From NCBI GenBank assembly GCA_004193545.1, contig RPGO01000040.1, positions 62,001-126,000 of the forward strand: 64,000 nt of DNA, given 5' to 3'. Shown here piece by piece: positions 1 through 8,018 of the stretch (position 1 is the stretch's first letter; every line of letters starts with the position of its first letter). The notes below the pieces were generated by a model that saw nothing but the letters and a program-made list of their open reading frames with translations, did not search any database and had not been told where the DNA came from. This DNA comes from Candidatus Argoarchaeum ethanivorans (lineage in GTDB: Archaea; Halobacteriota; Methanosarcinia; Methanosarcinales; EX4572-44). Position numbers and translations under genes: made by a program.

Positions 1-1658
1 TGGTCTGCCCTTTCCATTCTCTGGTCATGTTCCTGTACATCCAGCTACATTGCGGGATGGAAACACCCAGAATCCTATCGAGAATCTACTTGGTACCGGA
101 AACATCACCGAGACGTTTAACCCTTTTCGTATTCTTCACTCAATGAAAAATCGATCAAAAGAGACTTCTATATGTATTATATTAGCAAAAATGTTTTTTT
201 CCTATTGCCTTTTTGACTAGAAAAATATTCCAGTGCTGTTGTGTTTGCTTTAGGGTTGAGGGTGGGTTAGGAGTTTTCAAAGTTCTCTTTAGATGTTGTA
301 CTTTTTAATTGCTAGAAAATACGAATTGAGATCTGCGTTTCCCTTTCAGGACAGCATGGTATTGGCGGTAGATACCGATGGAAATATCAGTTATATTGAG
401 AATCCTGATAGAAATTCTCCTTTTGGTTTTAACTCCAGAGAACGATCGACGAATGTAATCTAAGGTCTTTATGGTACGAAATATCTGGCTGGGTCAATAG
501 TCATACAATCACCAGATATGCTGTGCGACCAGAGCCTCTTTTAGGACAAATCGGCTTTTGGCATAACCATTTTGTTTACTTTTACAGATGAAAAAACAAA
601 ACGAAGATGTCATCAATTTCTATATGATTTTGCAGTTATTATTTCTATATTTCATGGGATATCTATAGAATATCTATATATATATAAAAAGATTATAAAT
701 AAAAGTCACCCTTTGGGATCAATCGAATAGAAATGATGAAATTTCAAACCAAGAGGATATTTAAATGAAAATTTAAAAAAGTTTTTTCGGAGATACACAG
801 TCATACCGACAGTTTTAAATACTGTGCCCAAATCTACCCTCTGATGACAGAAATTTTCTAAGTTTTCAAAGAGTCTCACTACAGACTCAGCAAATATTTT
901 GCTTTAAAAACGTCTCGATATGCCAATTTTTGTTTTCCTAAATAAGACATTGCAATATATGGAACACCACTTCTACGATAAAGATTGGCATTTCAGATAC
1001 GATGTCAGACAATGATTAAACTTGCTGTGATGATGAAGTTTTCAGGCAGCAACCTTACAGGAAGGTTCTTTTGTCGGAAAATTACAAGCTGCTGGGTTTC
1101 AAAAGAAAGACAGGCGGGATAATGCAAATTCCATCAGATTGGTGCAGCTCCATCACTTTGTGGAAATTATCAGTTTAGATTAATTGGAAGGTTGTTAGTC
1201 AGGTATGGAGATGGTTTGTTGAGACTATCAAACTTGCCGATTCAAAGATGCTAAGAAGATTGGATTCAACCCCTTGGGGCTTCCAGGTATTCCACAAGCA
1301 TAGTGATTTCAATCCGCATTATAACTGCAAGATGGATAAGGCTCATATTGCGATGATTGGCATTATCCTGTCTTTATGACATACCAACGGTTTAGCAGGC
1401 GATTTCTCCCCGATTCTAACCTCGCATATAACTGCACGAATGAAGGCTGAAATCGATGAATATCGACTTGACGGCGCGAGATTATGATTCCCTTTTGAAC
1501 CACACTACTATTTGAATTTGGAGTTAAAAGGCTAAACCCTTGATTTTACAGTGATGGGCAGCTGTAATCAACAAGAAGGCGAGTTGGGGAAGATCAACCA
1601 CTGGAGCAAACAAGATGGCCAAAATTTGGAGGATCAAAACACACAACAATCAATAAAG
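1..1658. other. No gene recognised; decayed DNA
   Basis: No open frame longer than about 60 codons crosses this stretch on either strand, and no RNA gene was recognised. Short open patches near 1230-1380 and 1440-1500 read like pieces of protein but match no family I know. The stretch abuts an insertion sequence, so it may be eroded mobile or accessory DNA. That origin is inference from position only. Confidence 0.4.
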
Positions 1659-1675
1659 TTAAAATTTCTCTATAA

Positions 1676-3244
1676 ACCTTAACTCCGCATCAATTGGGGG
1701 AATATGTTCAGCAGAGATTTTCACTCCAGATTCCTTACCTTCTTTTAGGAACCTCGAGTACAGTGTTATGTACTGGGTCTGACTATGATAGACTTGCTGT
1801 GATTTGAACAACAGATCAATCGAAGTGAACTTGTGAGTTGAGGCTCCGCTTTCTTCAGAGCTGCTCAACACAGTGGATATAGAGTGAAAGAAACGCGATG
1901 AATACGTGTCCGAAGACACTCTCATCGTCCTGCAGGTAGAGCTTGTCCGCATTAAGAACCGTCTTGTAAGTGTCAAACATCTTCTCAACCACTTCTCGTT
2001 TCTTGTAAAGCAGATAAATTTCCAGCTTCTCGACATCTCTATCTGAGACAATAAGAATTTTTCCTGCCTTTTTCATCCCTATATTAAATTTTTCCTTCTC
2101 GATCTCGTGCTCATCCAGTTTCCTGTACAGCGTCTTCTGTTCTTCCAGTCTGAGATCCTGATCCTCAAAGAGGTAGAGGTAAAAATCGTTGTGTTTCCGT
2201 TTTCCACACTTTATCAGACGACTGTGATAAGAAAAGTATTCGTTGAGGTGGATACGTGTATCGTAATAACGGCTATTCCTCTTTGTCGGGAGTACGTAAG
2301 ATATCTTCTTGCCCTCCTTACCGCCCAGGAACTTTATGGTGCCTTCCGAGAAGAAACCCCGGTCAAGGATGAGGGTCTCCCCTCCAATATCAAGTTCATT
2401 GATCGAGTGATACAGCGTTTTTATGTCCTTCACACTGCCAGGAAGAGAGCGAATCATTGTCGGCAATCCCGTGTCTGCACTGCACAGGAGAGCGAGATTG
2501 ATCTGAGGTATCTGTATTTTATCCTTGTTGTAGCCCTTCTCCGCCTGATTGATGCTCATAGAGCGTGAGAACACAGAGCTTAGATCATAAACAAGCTGTT
2601 TGCCCAGATCTGCAAGTTCATTGAAGATGATATTCTGTCCAGCCCGGTTTACACCCACTTCACGTATAATTCCGGAGAGCTTCTTCGGGCTTAGATAAGG
2701 ATTCATGTTCTCTGCATTGTAGAGTTTCTCCCATGCATCCTTTACCCGTTTTAAAGGCACATTGCCAGTGGCACGCACCATGGCAATAGCACAGATTTCA
2801 GCCCAACAGTCAGGGAAACCCTCCTTCAATAGTGGTTTGAGATCCTTAATCGTTTCATGGAGCAGCATCGAGTTGCCATATTCCGTGATGTTTCTGATAT
2901 CAGACGGATAAATTCTATGTCTTCCCCCTGATTTGATAAGCCCTTTATCAGGATCAAGTGCTCCAAGATATTTCGAGATTTTTCTCGGCTTTTTGAGTGC
3001 TTTGTCCCAGTAAGTGCTCGAATGATACACATAATAACATTTTCCCCGCATCTTTACCTCAAGGCATTTTACACCTTGATCCCTCTGTTCCTCCACCCAG
3101 GCTTTGACCCATTGTTCCATATTTGACATATAGGGAATAGGTCAATATAAAAGTATCGGTTTTTATTTATGTTTGATTGGCAAAAGAGGAAATATTACGT
3201 GATAATCTGATTATACCTATTCCCTATTCAGACGGAGTTAAGGT
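1676..3244. mobile_element. IS4-superfamily (IS1634-like) insertion sequence
   Basis: The element is bounded by inverted repeats: ACCTTAACTCCG at 1676-1687 and its reverse complement at 3233-3244. The match continues imperfectly inward (both ends reach a GGGAATA-like block). ATAA lies directly outside both ends (1672-1675 and 3245-3248) and may be the target duplication, although the flanks are AT-rich. One minus-strand transposase fills the element. It is frameshifted near its 3' end, so this copy is probably inactive. The family assignment rests on the transposase and its Asp-Asp-Glu motifs, not on a database match. Confidence 0.75.
1855..3129 (-). CDS. DDE transposase, C-terminus frameshifted
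   Basis: This is a cut-and-paste transposase of the IS4 superfamily, probably IS1634-like. The N-terminal third carries the KISKYLGALD segment common in this group. The catalytic acids can be placed at LVYDLSS (first Asp), LILDRGFF (second Asp) and KREVVEKMF (Glu), giving an RNase H-like core. The frame ends after HCVEQL at 1855, but the expected C-terminal tail (HKFTSIDLLFKSQQVY) lies in another frame at about 1659-1850. A single-base frameshift near 1855 therefore removed about 60 residues. The frame opens at an ATG about 100 bp inside the right inverted repeat. The product is probably inactive, unless the shift is a sequencing error. Confidence 0.8.
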   Translation of the reverse strand: MSNMEQWVKAWVEEQRDQGVKCLEVKMRGKCYYVYHSSTYWDKALKKPRKISKYLGALDPDKGLIKSGGRHRIYPSDIRNITEYGNSMLLHETIKDLKPLLKEGFPDCWAEICAIAMVRATGNVPLKRVKDAWEKLYNAENMNPYLSPKKLSGIIREVGVNRAGQNIIFNELADLGKQLVYDLSSVFSRSMSINQAEKGYNKDKIQIPQINLALLCSADTGLPTMIRSLPGSVKDIKTLYHSINELDIGGETLILDRGFFSEGTIKFLGGKEGKKISYVLPTKRNSRYYDTRIHLNEYFSYHSRLIKCGKRKHNDFYLYLFEDQDLRLEEQKTLYRKLDEHEIEKEKFNIGMKKAGKILIVSDRDVEKLEIYLLYKKREVVEKMFDTYKTVLNADKLYLQDDESVFGHVFIAFLSLYIHCVEQL

Positions 3245-3248
3245 ATAA

Positions 3249-3906
3249 AAACAGAAGGCAGGAGCGGGTAGGCATGTATCTACGAAACCAGAACCTGAAA
3301 GACAAAACGTTTCAGAGACTCATGCAAACTCAGGAGTGAATGCGAAAGGATACACGGACACATAAAGAATACAATGAAATTTGACGTTCGCAGAGTAAAA
3401 AAAGAAAGCCGGGAACTCTACTCAAAGATTAGCCTCGTAATATACCAGTTACTGTTACTAACCAACCTGCAAAACTACATTAAACTACCAAACTCCTTCG
3501 AAATCTATATTTAACCTAAGCCAAAGCAAAAACAAGCCTGAAAAACAAGATAGCTCCAGCCATCAACCTTTTTGACTAAATTAAACTCATACAACTACAA
3601 AAAACCAGATAAAATCACAATTCTACTTAACAAGATATTTTCTCAGGATAAAAACCAAGGAAACCTCAAGAGAATAGAGAGATCCATCAAATTAGAAACA
3701 CGAAATTCACGGGGTAATTTGATAACCTCCACCATATATCGGCAAAACGTTATCTTTTTTTATATTTAAGCAATCTCGTCTGCTTGTCAAATTTCATCTT
3801 TACAAAATTAAATGAAAACTGGCATGGCTGCCACGGTATATATACTGTTGGTAAAAAGGCTGTTTTAAATATTCAGGTTATTCGTGCGCGGATGCCATAT
3901 CTTATT
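3249..3906. other. Intergenic, no convincing gene
   Basis: This AT-rich stretch lies between the insertion sequence and the thymidylate synthase gene. The longest frame (3572-3769, plus strand, 65 codons) is lysine- and asparagine-rich, has no clear ribosome-binding site and resembles no family I know, so I treat it as chance. No RNA gene or strong hairpin was seen. Confidence 0.4.
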
Positions 3907-4563
3907 TCAGGGAAGGCGCACTTTGTTTGCTGCATCCCAATCAGTGTCATAGATATGAGCACTATCACACACATCCACAAATTTTACAATTTTCATGTCA
4001 TCCAAAATCTCGCGATATAACATATCGACGATGCCACAAAGATTGGATGACCATGCAGAATATGCATCACGGCTTCTCCATGAAAGATGCACTTCACAGG
4101 TACTTTCGCTGAGTGGACGAATCCAGATTCTCTGGAGGCATGGTGGGTGTTCTGTGTTAACATCTTGCCCTGGCAGCCATGTGATTGCCTGGGCTCTCCG
4201 TGTTATTCCCTTCTTAACCTTCTGTTTGAGTGCTGCCAGTTGATCAATGCTTCCATTATAATTTATGAGGCGATCCATGTATGTATATTCAAATCCTTGA
4301 GCCTTCCAGTCGTAGTCCCTGGTATATTGCTTCAGGTATTCACCTGTACGAATTTTCCCAAAAGGTTCTTGTGGATGCATCTCTTTTTTTAGTATCTGGT
4401 TTACAGCACCCTCGCTAAGAGTGATGCGACTGCAAACATCCTTCGATTTGTTTCCGTACTCTGTCGTAAGCACCATCCCCGAGATCATTATTTTCATTAC
4501 AAGTTTTGCCCATGCTTTGGGAAAGTCACTCTCTACGATGTCAATATTTGGTGGAAATTCCAT
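3907..4563 (-). CDS. thyA: Thymidylate synthase, methanogen type
   Basis: The protein of 218 residues is a ThyA-family enzyme that makes dTMP from dUMP using a folate or methanopterin-type one-carbon donor. The active-site cysteine sits in HPPCLQRIW. The following WRSRDAYSAWSSNL block matches the Arg-Ser-x-Asp and Asn region that binds the nucleotide. The short length is normal for the archaeal methanogen group and much smaller than bacterial ThyA. The frame is open further upstream, but that part would run through the tRNA-Arg gene. I therefore start at the ATG at 4563 (MEFPPNIDIV), 27 bp from the tRNA. The family is clear. The natural one-carbon donor is not visible from sequence. Confidence 0.85.
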   Translation of the reverse strand: MEFPPNIDIVESDFPKAWAKLVMKIMISGMVLTTEYGNKSKDVCSRITLSEGAVNQILKKEMHPQEPFGKIRTGEYLKQYTRDYDWKAQGFEYTYMDRLINYNGSIDQLAALKQKVKKGITRRAQAITWLPGQDVNTEHPPCLQRIWIRPLSESTCEVHLSWRSRDAYSAWSSNLCGIVDMLYREILDDMKIVKFVDVCDSAHIYDTDWDAANKVRLP

Positions 4564-4590
4564 GATTACAACCTTTTCTTTTAAGACAAT

Positions 4591-4661
4591 GTCCCGACCG
4601 GGACTTGAACCCGGGTCTGAGGCTCCGCAGGCTTCAAGGATATCCGCTACCCTATCGGGAC
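4591..4661 (-). tRNA. tRNA-Arg (anticodon GCG)
   Basis: The minus strand folds into a cloverleaf. The 7-bp acceptor stem is GTCCCGA with TCGGGAC. The D arm is GGGTAGCGGATATCC. The T arm is CCGGG, TTCAAGT, CCCGG. The anticodon loop is CTGCGGA with T33 followed by GCG, which reads Arg CGC codons. The anticodon stem (GAAGC/GCCTC) has one A-C mismatch, and there is an extra T between the D and anticodon stems. No CCA is encoded. There is no intron. Confidence 0.9.
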
Positions 4662-4993
4662 ACCACTTGAGTGAATACATTGTACCCTTATTAAATATTG
4701 TGTTCTGCACGGCAGTGGGACAAAAATAAACTATGCCTCATTCCACAATACTTTTTGTAATTTCGTGAGATATGTTTTCTCAACCGTTGGGAATTAGAAA
4801 GAACTGGAAATGCACCTGTTTTCTCTGCGCCCTCTGTGTTCTCAGCGGTTAAATTCCCCAACTTCGACTCATACCTTCCTGTGCTTAAAGGATATTGACC
4901 ACACAGTATTCTGGCAAGTACACGATTTGATTCTGTCCCACGACCAGGATTTGCATAACCTTTATCTGTTTTGATGTGTGTGAGCATCCTTGA
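4662..4993. other. Divergent intergenic region
   Basis: This stretch of about 330 bp separates the minus-strand tRNA and thyA from plus-strand rpiA-hisA, so promoters for both directions must lie here. A segment near 4820-4855 (TCTGCGCCCTCTGTG and following) looks like a low-complexity intergenic repeat. The open frames on the minus strand here are overlaps of rpiA and look like chance. Confidence 0.35.
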
Positions 4994-5689
4994 ATGTCGA
5001 TTGAGCGAAATCTTACAGGCGATCGTGCAAAACAGATTGCTGGAGAATATGCAGCACATCTTGTTAATGATGGTGATATTGTGGGTCTTGGCACAGGTTC
5101 AACTGCTGCCTATGCGATTAAAGAGCTTGGGCAAATAATTAAGAATGGCTTTAATATCCTTGGCATACCTACATCCTACCAATCACGTTTTCTTGCCATT
5201 GAATGTGGAATACCTCTTACCTCACTGGATGAGCATCCGGTACTTGACATTTCTATTGATGGTTCTGATCAGGTAGATAAGAAACTAAATGTCATCAAAG
5301 GTGGTGGTGGAGCACACATGCTTGAAAAGATTATTGCACAGTCTTCAAAGCGGTATGTGATTGTAGTGGATGAAGGAAAACTTGCCGATCACCTGAACTC
5401 TTCTGTGGCAGTAGAAGTGCTTCCCAGTGCACTCTCTTTTGTTAGAGAGAGACTTAAAATCATTGGCGGAAAGCCTGTTCTCAGAAGTGCTGTTAGAAAG
5501 GATGGACCAGTGATCACAGATCATGGCAACTTCATCCTTGATGTTGATTTCGGAGTTATTGACTTTCCAGAGAAACTTGCAGCAGAGTTGTCATGCTGCA
5601 CTGGTGTGATGGAGCACGGCGTCTTCAGTTTTGTAAACGAAGTGTGTGTTGGAACAAAGGATGGCAAGATCGATGTACTGAGGAGATAG
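4994..5689 (+). CDS. rpiA: Ribose-5-phosphate isomerase A
   Basis: RpiA interconverts ribose 5-phosphate and ribulose 5-phosphate, supplying ribose 5-phosphate for PRPP, nucleotides and histidine. The 231-residue length is typical. Family motifs are visible: GLGTGSTAAYAIKEL (phosphate-binding loop, about residues 32-46), DISIDGSDQVD (catalytic Asp region, about residue 85) and KGGGGAHMLEK (catalytic Glu and Lys, about residues 100-110). It lies 3 bp upstream of hisA in the same direction, so the two are almost certainly cotranscribed. A PRPP synthetase gene occurs 34 kb away in the same window. Confidence 0.95.
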   Translation: MSIERNLTGDRAKQIAGEYAAHLVNDGDIVGLGTGSTAAYAIKELGQIIKNGFNILGIPTSYQSRFLAIECGIPLTSLDEHPVLDISIDGSDQVDKKLNVIKGGGGAHMLEKIIAQSSKRYVIVVDEGKLADHLNSSVAVEVLPSALSFVRERLKIIGGKPVLRSAVRKDGPVITDHGNFILDVDFGVIDFPEKLAAELSCCTGVMEHGVFSFVNEVCVGTKDGKIDVLRR

Positions 5690-5692
5690 TAT

Positions 5693-6409
5693 ATGTTCAG
5701 CGTAATACCTGCCGTTGATTTGAAAGATGGGCGATGTGTCCAGCTCGTACAGGGTGTGCCCGGCACAGAACAGGTATCACTTGCAGACCCTGTTGGTGTA
5801 GCACTGAGATGGGTTGATGAAGGTTCCAGCATACTACACCTGGTGGATCTTGATGGTGCAATCAATGGCGTGCGTATAAATACCGGTGTGATTAAAGAGA
5901 TTGTAACCAGTACCAAGGTAGAAATACAGGTAGGAGGGGGCATTCGCACAAGAGAAGATGTTGTAGACCTTCTTGATACCGGAGTTGAACGGGTGATCAT
6001 CGGAACTGCTGCAGTACAACATCCGGAGTTTGTGGCAGAACTTGTCAGTGAATTTGGAAGAGAACACATAACAGTGGCTCTTGATGCAGTAAATGGTAAA
6101 GTTACAACTCATGGATGGAAGCAGGTGACAGAAGGCACACCGTCTGATTATGGCAAGAAATTTGAGAGTCTTGGTGCCGGAAGCATACTCTTCACAAATA
6201 TCGACACCGAGGGGTTACTGCAAGGAATTGCGCCTGCACCAACAGCAGAGCTTGTAAAAGCAGTTAATATACCGGTTATTGCCTCGGGTGGGATTACAAC
6301 CATCCAAGATCTTAAAACATTGAAACAGATTGGTGCAACTGGTGCAGTTGTTGGTACAGCATTGTATCTTGGAAAATTCAGGTTGAAAGATGCGATAGAA
6401 AGTGTTTAA
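5693..6409 (+). CDS. hisA: HisA, ProFAR isomerase
   Basis: HisA converts ProFAR to PRFAR, the fourth step of histidine synthesis, in the cytosol. The 238-residue (beta/alpha)8 barrel shows the expected catalytic Asp in IPAVDLKDG near the N-terminus and the second one in VALDAVNGKV. The phosphate-binding loops are QVGGGIRT, VIIGTAAV, ASGGITT and GAVVGTALY. The gene starts 3 bp after the rpiA stop, which links the pentose phosphate needed for PRPP with a pathway that consumes PRPP. No other his genes are in the window. HisF is related, but the N-terminal IPAVDLKDGRCVQL favours HisA. Confidence 0.95.
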   Translation: MFSVIPAVDLKDGRCVQLVQGVPGTEQVSLADPVGVALRWVDEGSSILHLVDLDGAINGVRINTGVIKEIVTSTKVEIQVGGGIRTREDVVDLLDTGVERVIIGTAAVQHPEFVAELVSEFGREHITVALDAVNGKVTTHGWKQVTEGTPSDYGKKFESLGAGSILFTNIDTEGLLQGIAPAPTAELVKAVNIPVIASGGITTIQDLKTLKQIGATGAVVGTALYLGKFRLKDAIESV

Positions 6410-6427
6410 CCGGCAGAACACGCTCTG

Positions 6428-6846
6428 TTATTTAACATTCATGCCAATCTTCTGTTTTTGTAAATTGCCATATTTTTCTTCAGGTTCACAAAGAAATTCC
6501 TCGTCTTTGAATTTGTGCCCTATCAACACCTCAACATCCATTAGAAGAACAAGCTCATCCTTCACGATCTCAAGAAGCTCTGGTAGAACCCAGGTTCAAC
6601 CGTTCTTCTGTTTCAACCACCTCAACCACGATCTTACAGATCCCCGCTTAGCCGGAGTATGCTTGCAGTATGAAGGATACTGTGCACGCCATATCCCTCG
6701 ATACCCCGAAAGACTGTAGCACCACTAATACCGCTCCGTTTCAGGTATTCAACAACTGCGTGGTATGCAGTTTTTCCTTCAAACCTGTCGGACTCTCCAA
6801 AATATATTCGAAGTAACTTCACTTTCATACATTTACCCTCATACAA
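6428..6846 (-). pseudogene. DUF190 protein, two frameshifts
   Basis: The first 70 codons (MKVKLLRIYFGESDRFEGK, then YHAVVEYLK, GATVFRGIEGYG, ILRLSGDL) are a clear DUF190 N-terminus. The frame stops at about 6637. The rest of the domain continues in a second frame (KIVVEVVETEERLNL) and then a third (LPELLEIVKDELVLLMDVEV), ending at the stop at 6428. Two single-base shifts therefore separate three good pieces. DUF190 genes commonly sit beside crcB, as here, and are thought to assist fluoride tolerance. The gene may be a true pseudogene or carry two sequencing errors in one short stretch. The likely start is the second methionine, at 6828. Confidence 0.75.
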
Positions 6847-6897
6847 TCACTGCCACATAAATATCCGATATACACCAGATAATATATGCCCACCTCT

Positions 6898-7272
6898 TCA
6901 CAGACCAAAAACAATCGTTGCCACAAACCACCTGCCAACGAAGACCCCGGTGATGCAAAGCCCAAGATTCACCAGCACATTAAATATAGCCAGCAACCAT
7001 CTGCCAGCCTCAATCAACCTGAATGTCTCATAGCTGAAGGTCGAAAACGTGGTGAAAGCGCCAAGCAGACCACTGTTAAAAAAATAGATAACAGACGTGG
7101 TTGGTTGGATATAGACTGCCACTGACAGGAGCGTGCTGCCGACGACATTCACAACAAGCGTCCCTGAGGGAAAATTATCCCAGCGCGATGCAAAACCAGA
7201 AACGACATACCGCAGCACTGCACCACAGCCACCACCGAGACCAACCAGTACCATGAGCAGCATCAACTCCAA
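6898..7272 (-). CDS. crcB: Fluoride channel CrcB/Fluc, subunit 1
   Basis: This small four-helix membrane protein (124 residues) forms dual-topology fluoride-specific channels that lower cytosolic fluoride. Family signatures are the glycine-rich first helix (VGLGGGCGAVLRY), GTLVVNVVGS in helix 2 and GLLGAFTTFSTFS in helix 3, which holds the pore-lining Phe and Thr/Ser residues. It overlaps the upstream crcB by 10 bp, so translation is probably coupled. Tandem crcB genes are known to give heterodimeric channels. The broken DUF190 gene lies just downstream. Confidence 0.93.
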   Translation of the reverse strand: MELMLLMVLVGLGGGCGAVLRYVVSGFASRWDNFPSGTLVVNVVGSTLLSVAVYIQPTTSVIYFFNSGLLGAFTTFSTFSYETFRLIEAGRWLLAIFNVLVNLGLCITGVFVGRWFVATIVFGL

Positions 7273-7655
7273 CCAGCACCCCTCCCGAACAAAAAAATCG
7301 ACAGAGAACGCCCGGCAAAAATCGCAAGCAGACAGCAGAACACATTCAACAACACATTAACAAAAAAACCAGTGAAATCGAGACCAGCACTCTGGAGAGC
7401 AAAAGTAGAAAAAGTCGTAAAACTGCCACAAAAACCAATAGCAACAAAAAGACGCACATTTCTACTGAAAAAACCACCATACTCTAACGAATACATGAAA
7501 AATCCAAGAAGAAAACTCCCGACCACATTCACAACAAGCGTGCCGCTGACACCCGATATCGTTCCAGAGACCAGAACGCGCAGCACACTACCTGCAAACC
7601 CGCCCCCTGCTATCAGCAGAACCTGGCCCAAATCAAAATTCACCACAGACTTCAT
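7263..7655 (-). CDS. crcB: Fluoride channel CrcB/Fluc, subunit 2
   Basis: This is a second CrcB paralogue of 130 residues with the same layout: GGGFAGSVLRVLVSG, GTLVVNVVGSFLLG and GFCGSFTTFSTFALQS. It differs enough from its neighbour to suggest a heterodimeric pair, with one subunit in each membrane orientation. A positively charged C-terminus (LFGRGAGWS) follows the last helix. It is the first clear gene of the minus-strand operon crcB-crcB-DUF190. I saw no convincing fluoride riboswitch in the roughly 35 bp upstream. Confidence 0.93.
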   Translation of the reverse strand: MKSVVNFDLGQVLLIAGGGFAGSVLRVLVSGTISGVSGTLVVNVVGSFLLGFFMYSLEYGGFFSRNVRLFVAIGFCGSFTTFSTFALQSAGLDFTGFFVNVLLNVFCCLLAIFAGRSLSIFLFGRGAGWS

Positions 7656-7687
7656 ACACCACGCTCACAATACAATTGTACACTCAC

Positions 7688-7927
7688 TCAAAAGAAAATC
7701 TTCATACTCCTCGCTGGATGATTCCTCACTTCAGCAGATGTCGTTACACAATCAAGATGCTCCTGTGCGAGAGCCACTGCCGCGGCAAGATCTTCTCTGG
7801 TCGGACGCCGTGAAAAATCATTCACAGGCACATACCTGATAATCCGGAGAGAGATACTACGACTGATAGACGCTAAAAACTCTGCAACCCGTCCAATCTC
7901 TGGAGAATCAACCACATGAGTATCCAT
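7688..7927 (-). pseudogene. Possible C-terminal fragment of a radical SAM protein
   Basis: The 79-codon frame contains LRIIRYVPVNDFSRRPTRED followed by AVALAQEHL. That resembles the last strand and helix of radical SAM activating enzymes of the pyruvate formate-lyase activase type. No CxxxCxxC cluster motif is present, so if the resemblance is real this is only a remnant. It stands 32 bp upstream of the crcB pair on the same strand. It could instead be a small unrelated gene. The assignment rests on one motif by eye. Confidence 0.3.
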
Positions 7928-8018
7928 TGATCGTATTCATATCTCGTCTTTCAAATTATGTTAAGGGTAATTCCCTGCAAGTGGCAGCTTTGGACAATGC
8001 CATGAAGTTCTTGTAATT

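Noticed and set aside
2107-2568. Plus-strand frame of 153 codons in the IS element
   Set aside because: It is antisense to the transposase and has no protein-like pattern.
3572-3769. 65-codon frame as a small gene
   Set aside because: Low-complexity Lys/Asn-rich product, no ribosome-binding site and no recognisable family.
7372-7839. Plus-strand frame of 155 codons
   Set aside because: It is antisense to the crcB gene, whose conserved motifs explain the open frame.
6898-7990. Fluoride riboswitch upstream of the crcB pair
   Set aside because: The short upstream regions do not show the conserved pseudoknot pattern.
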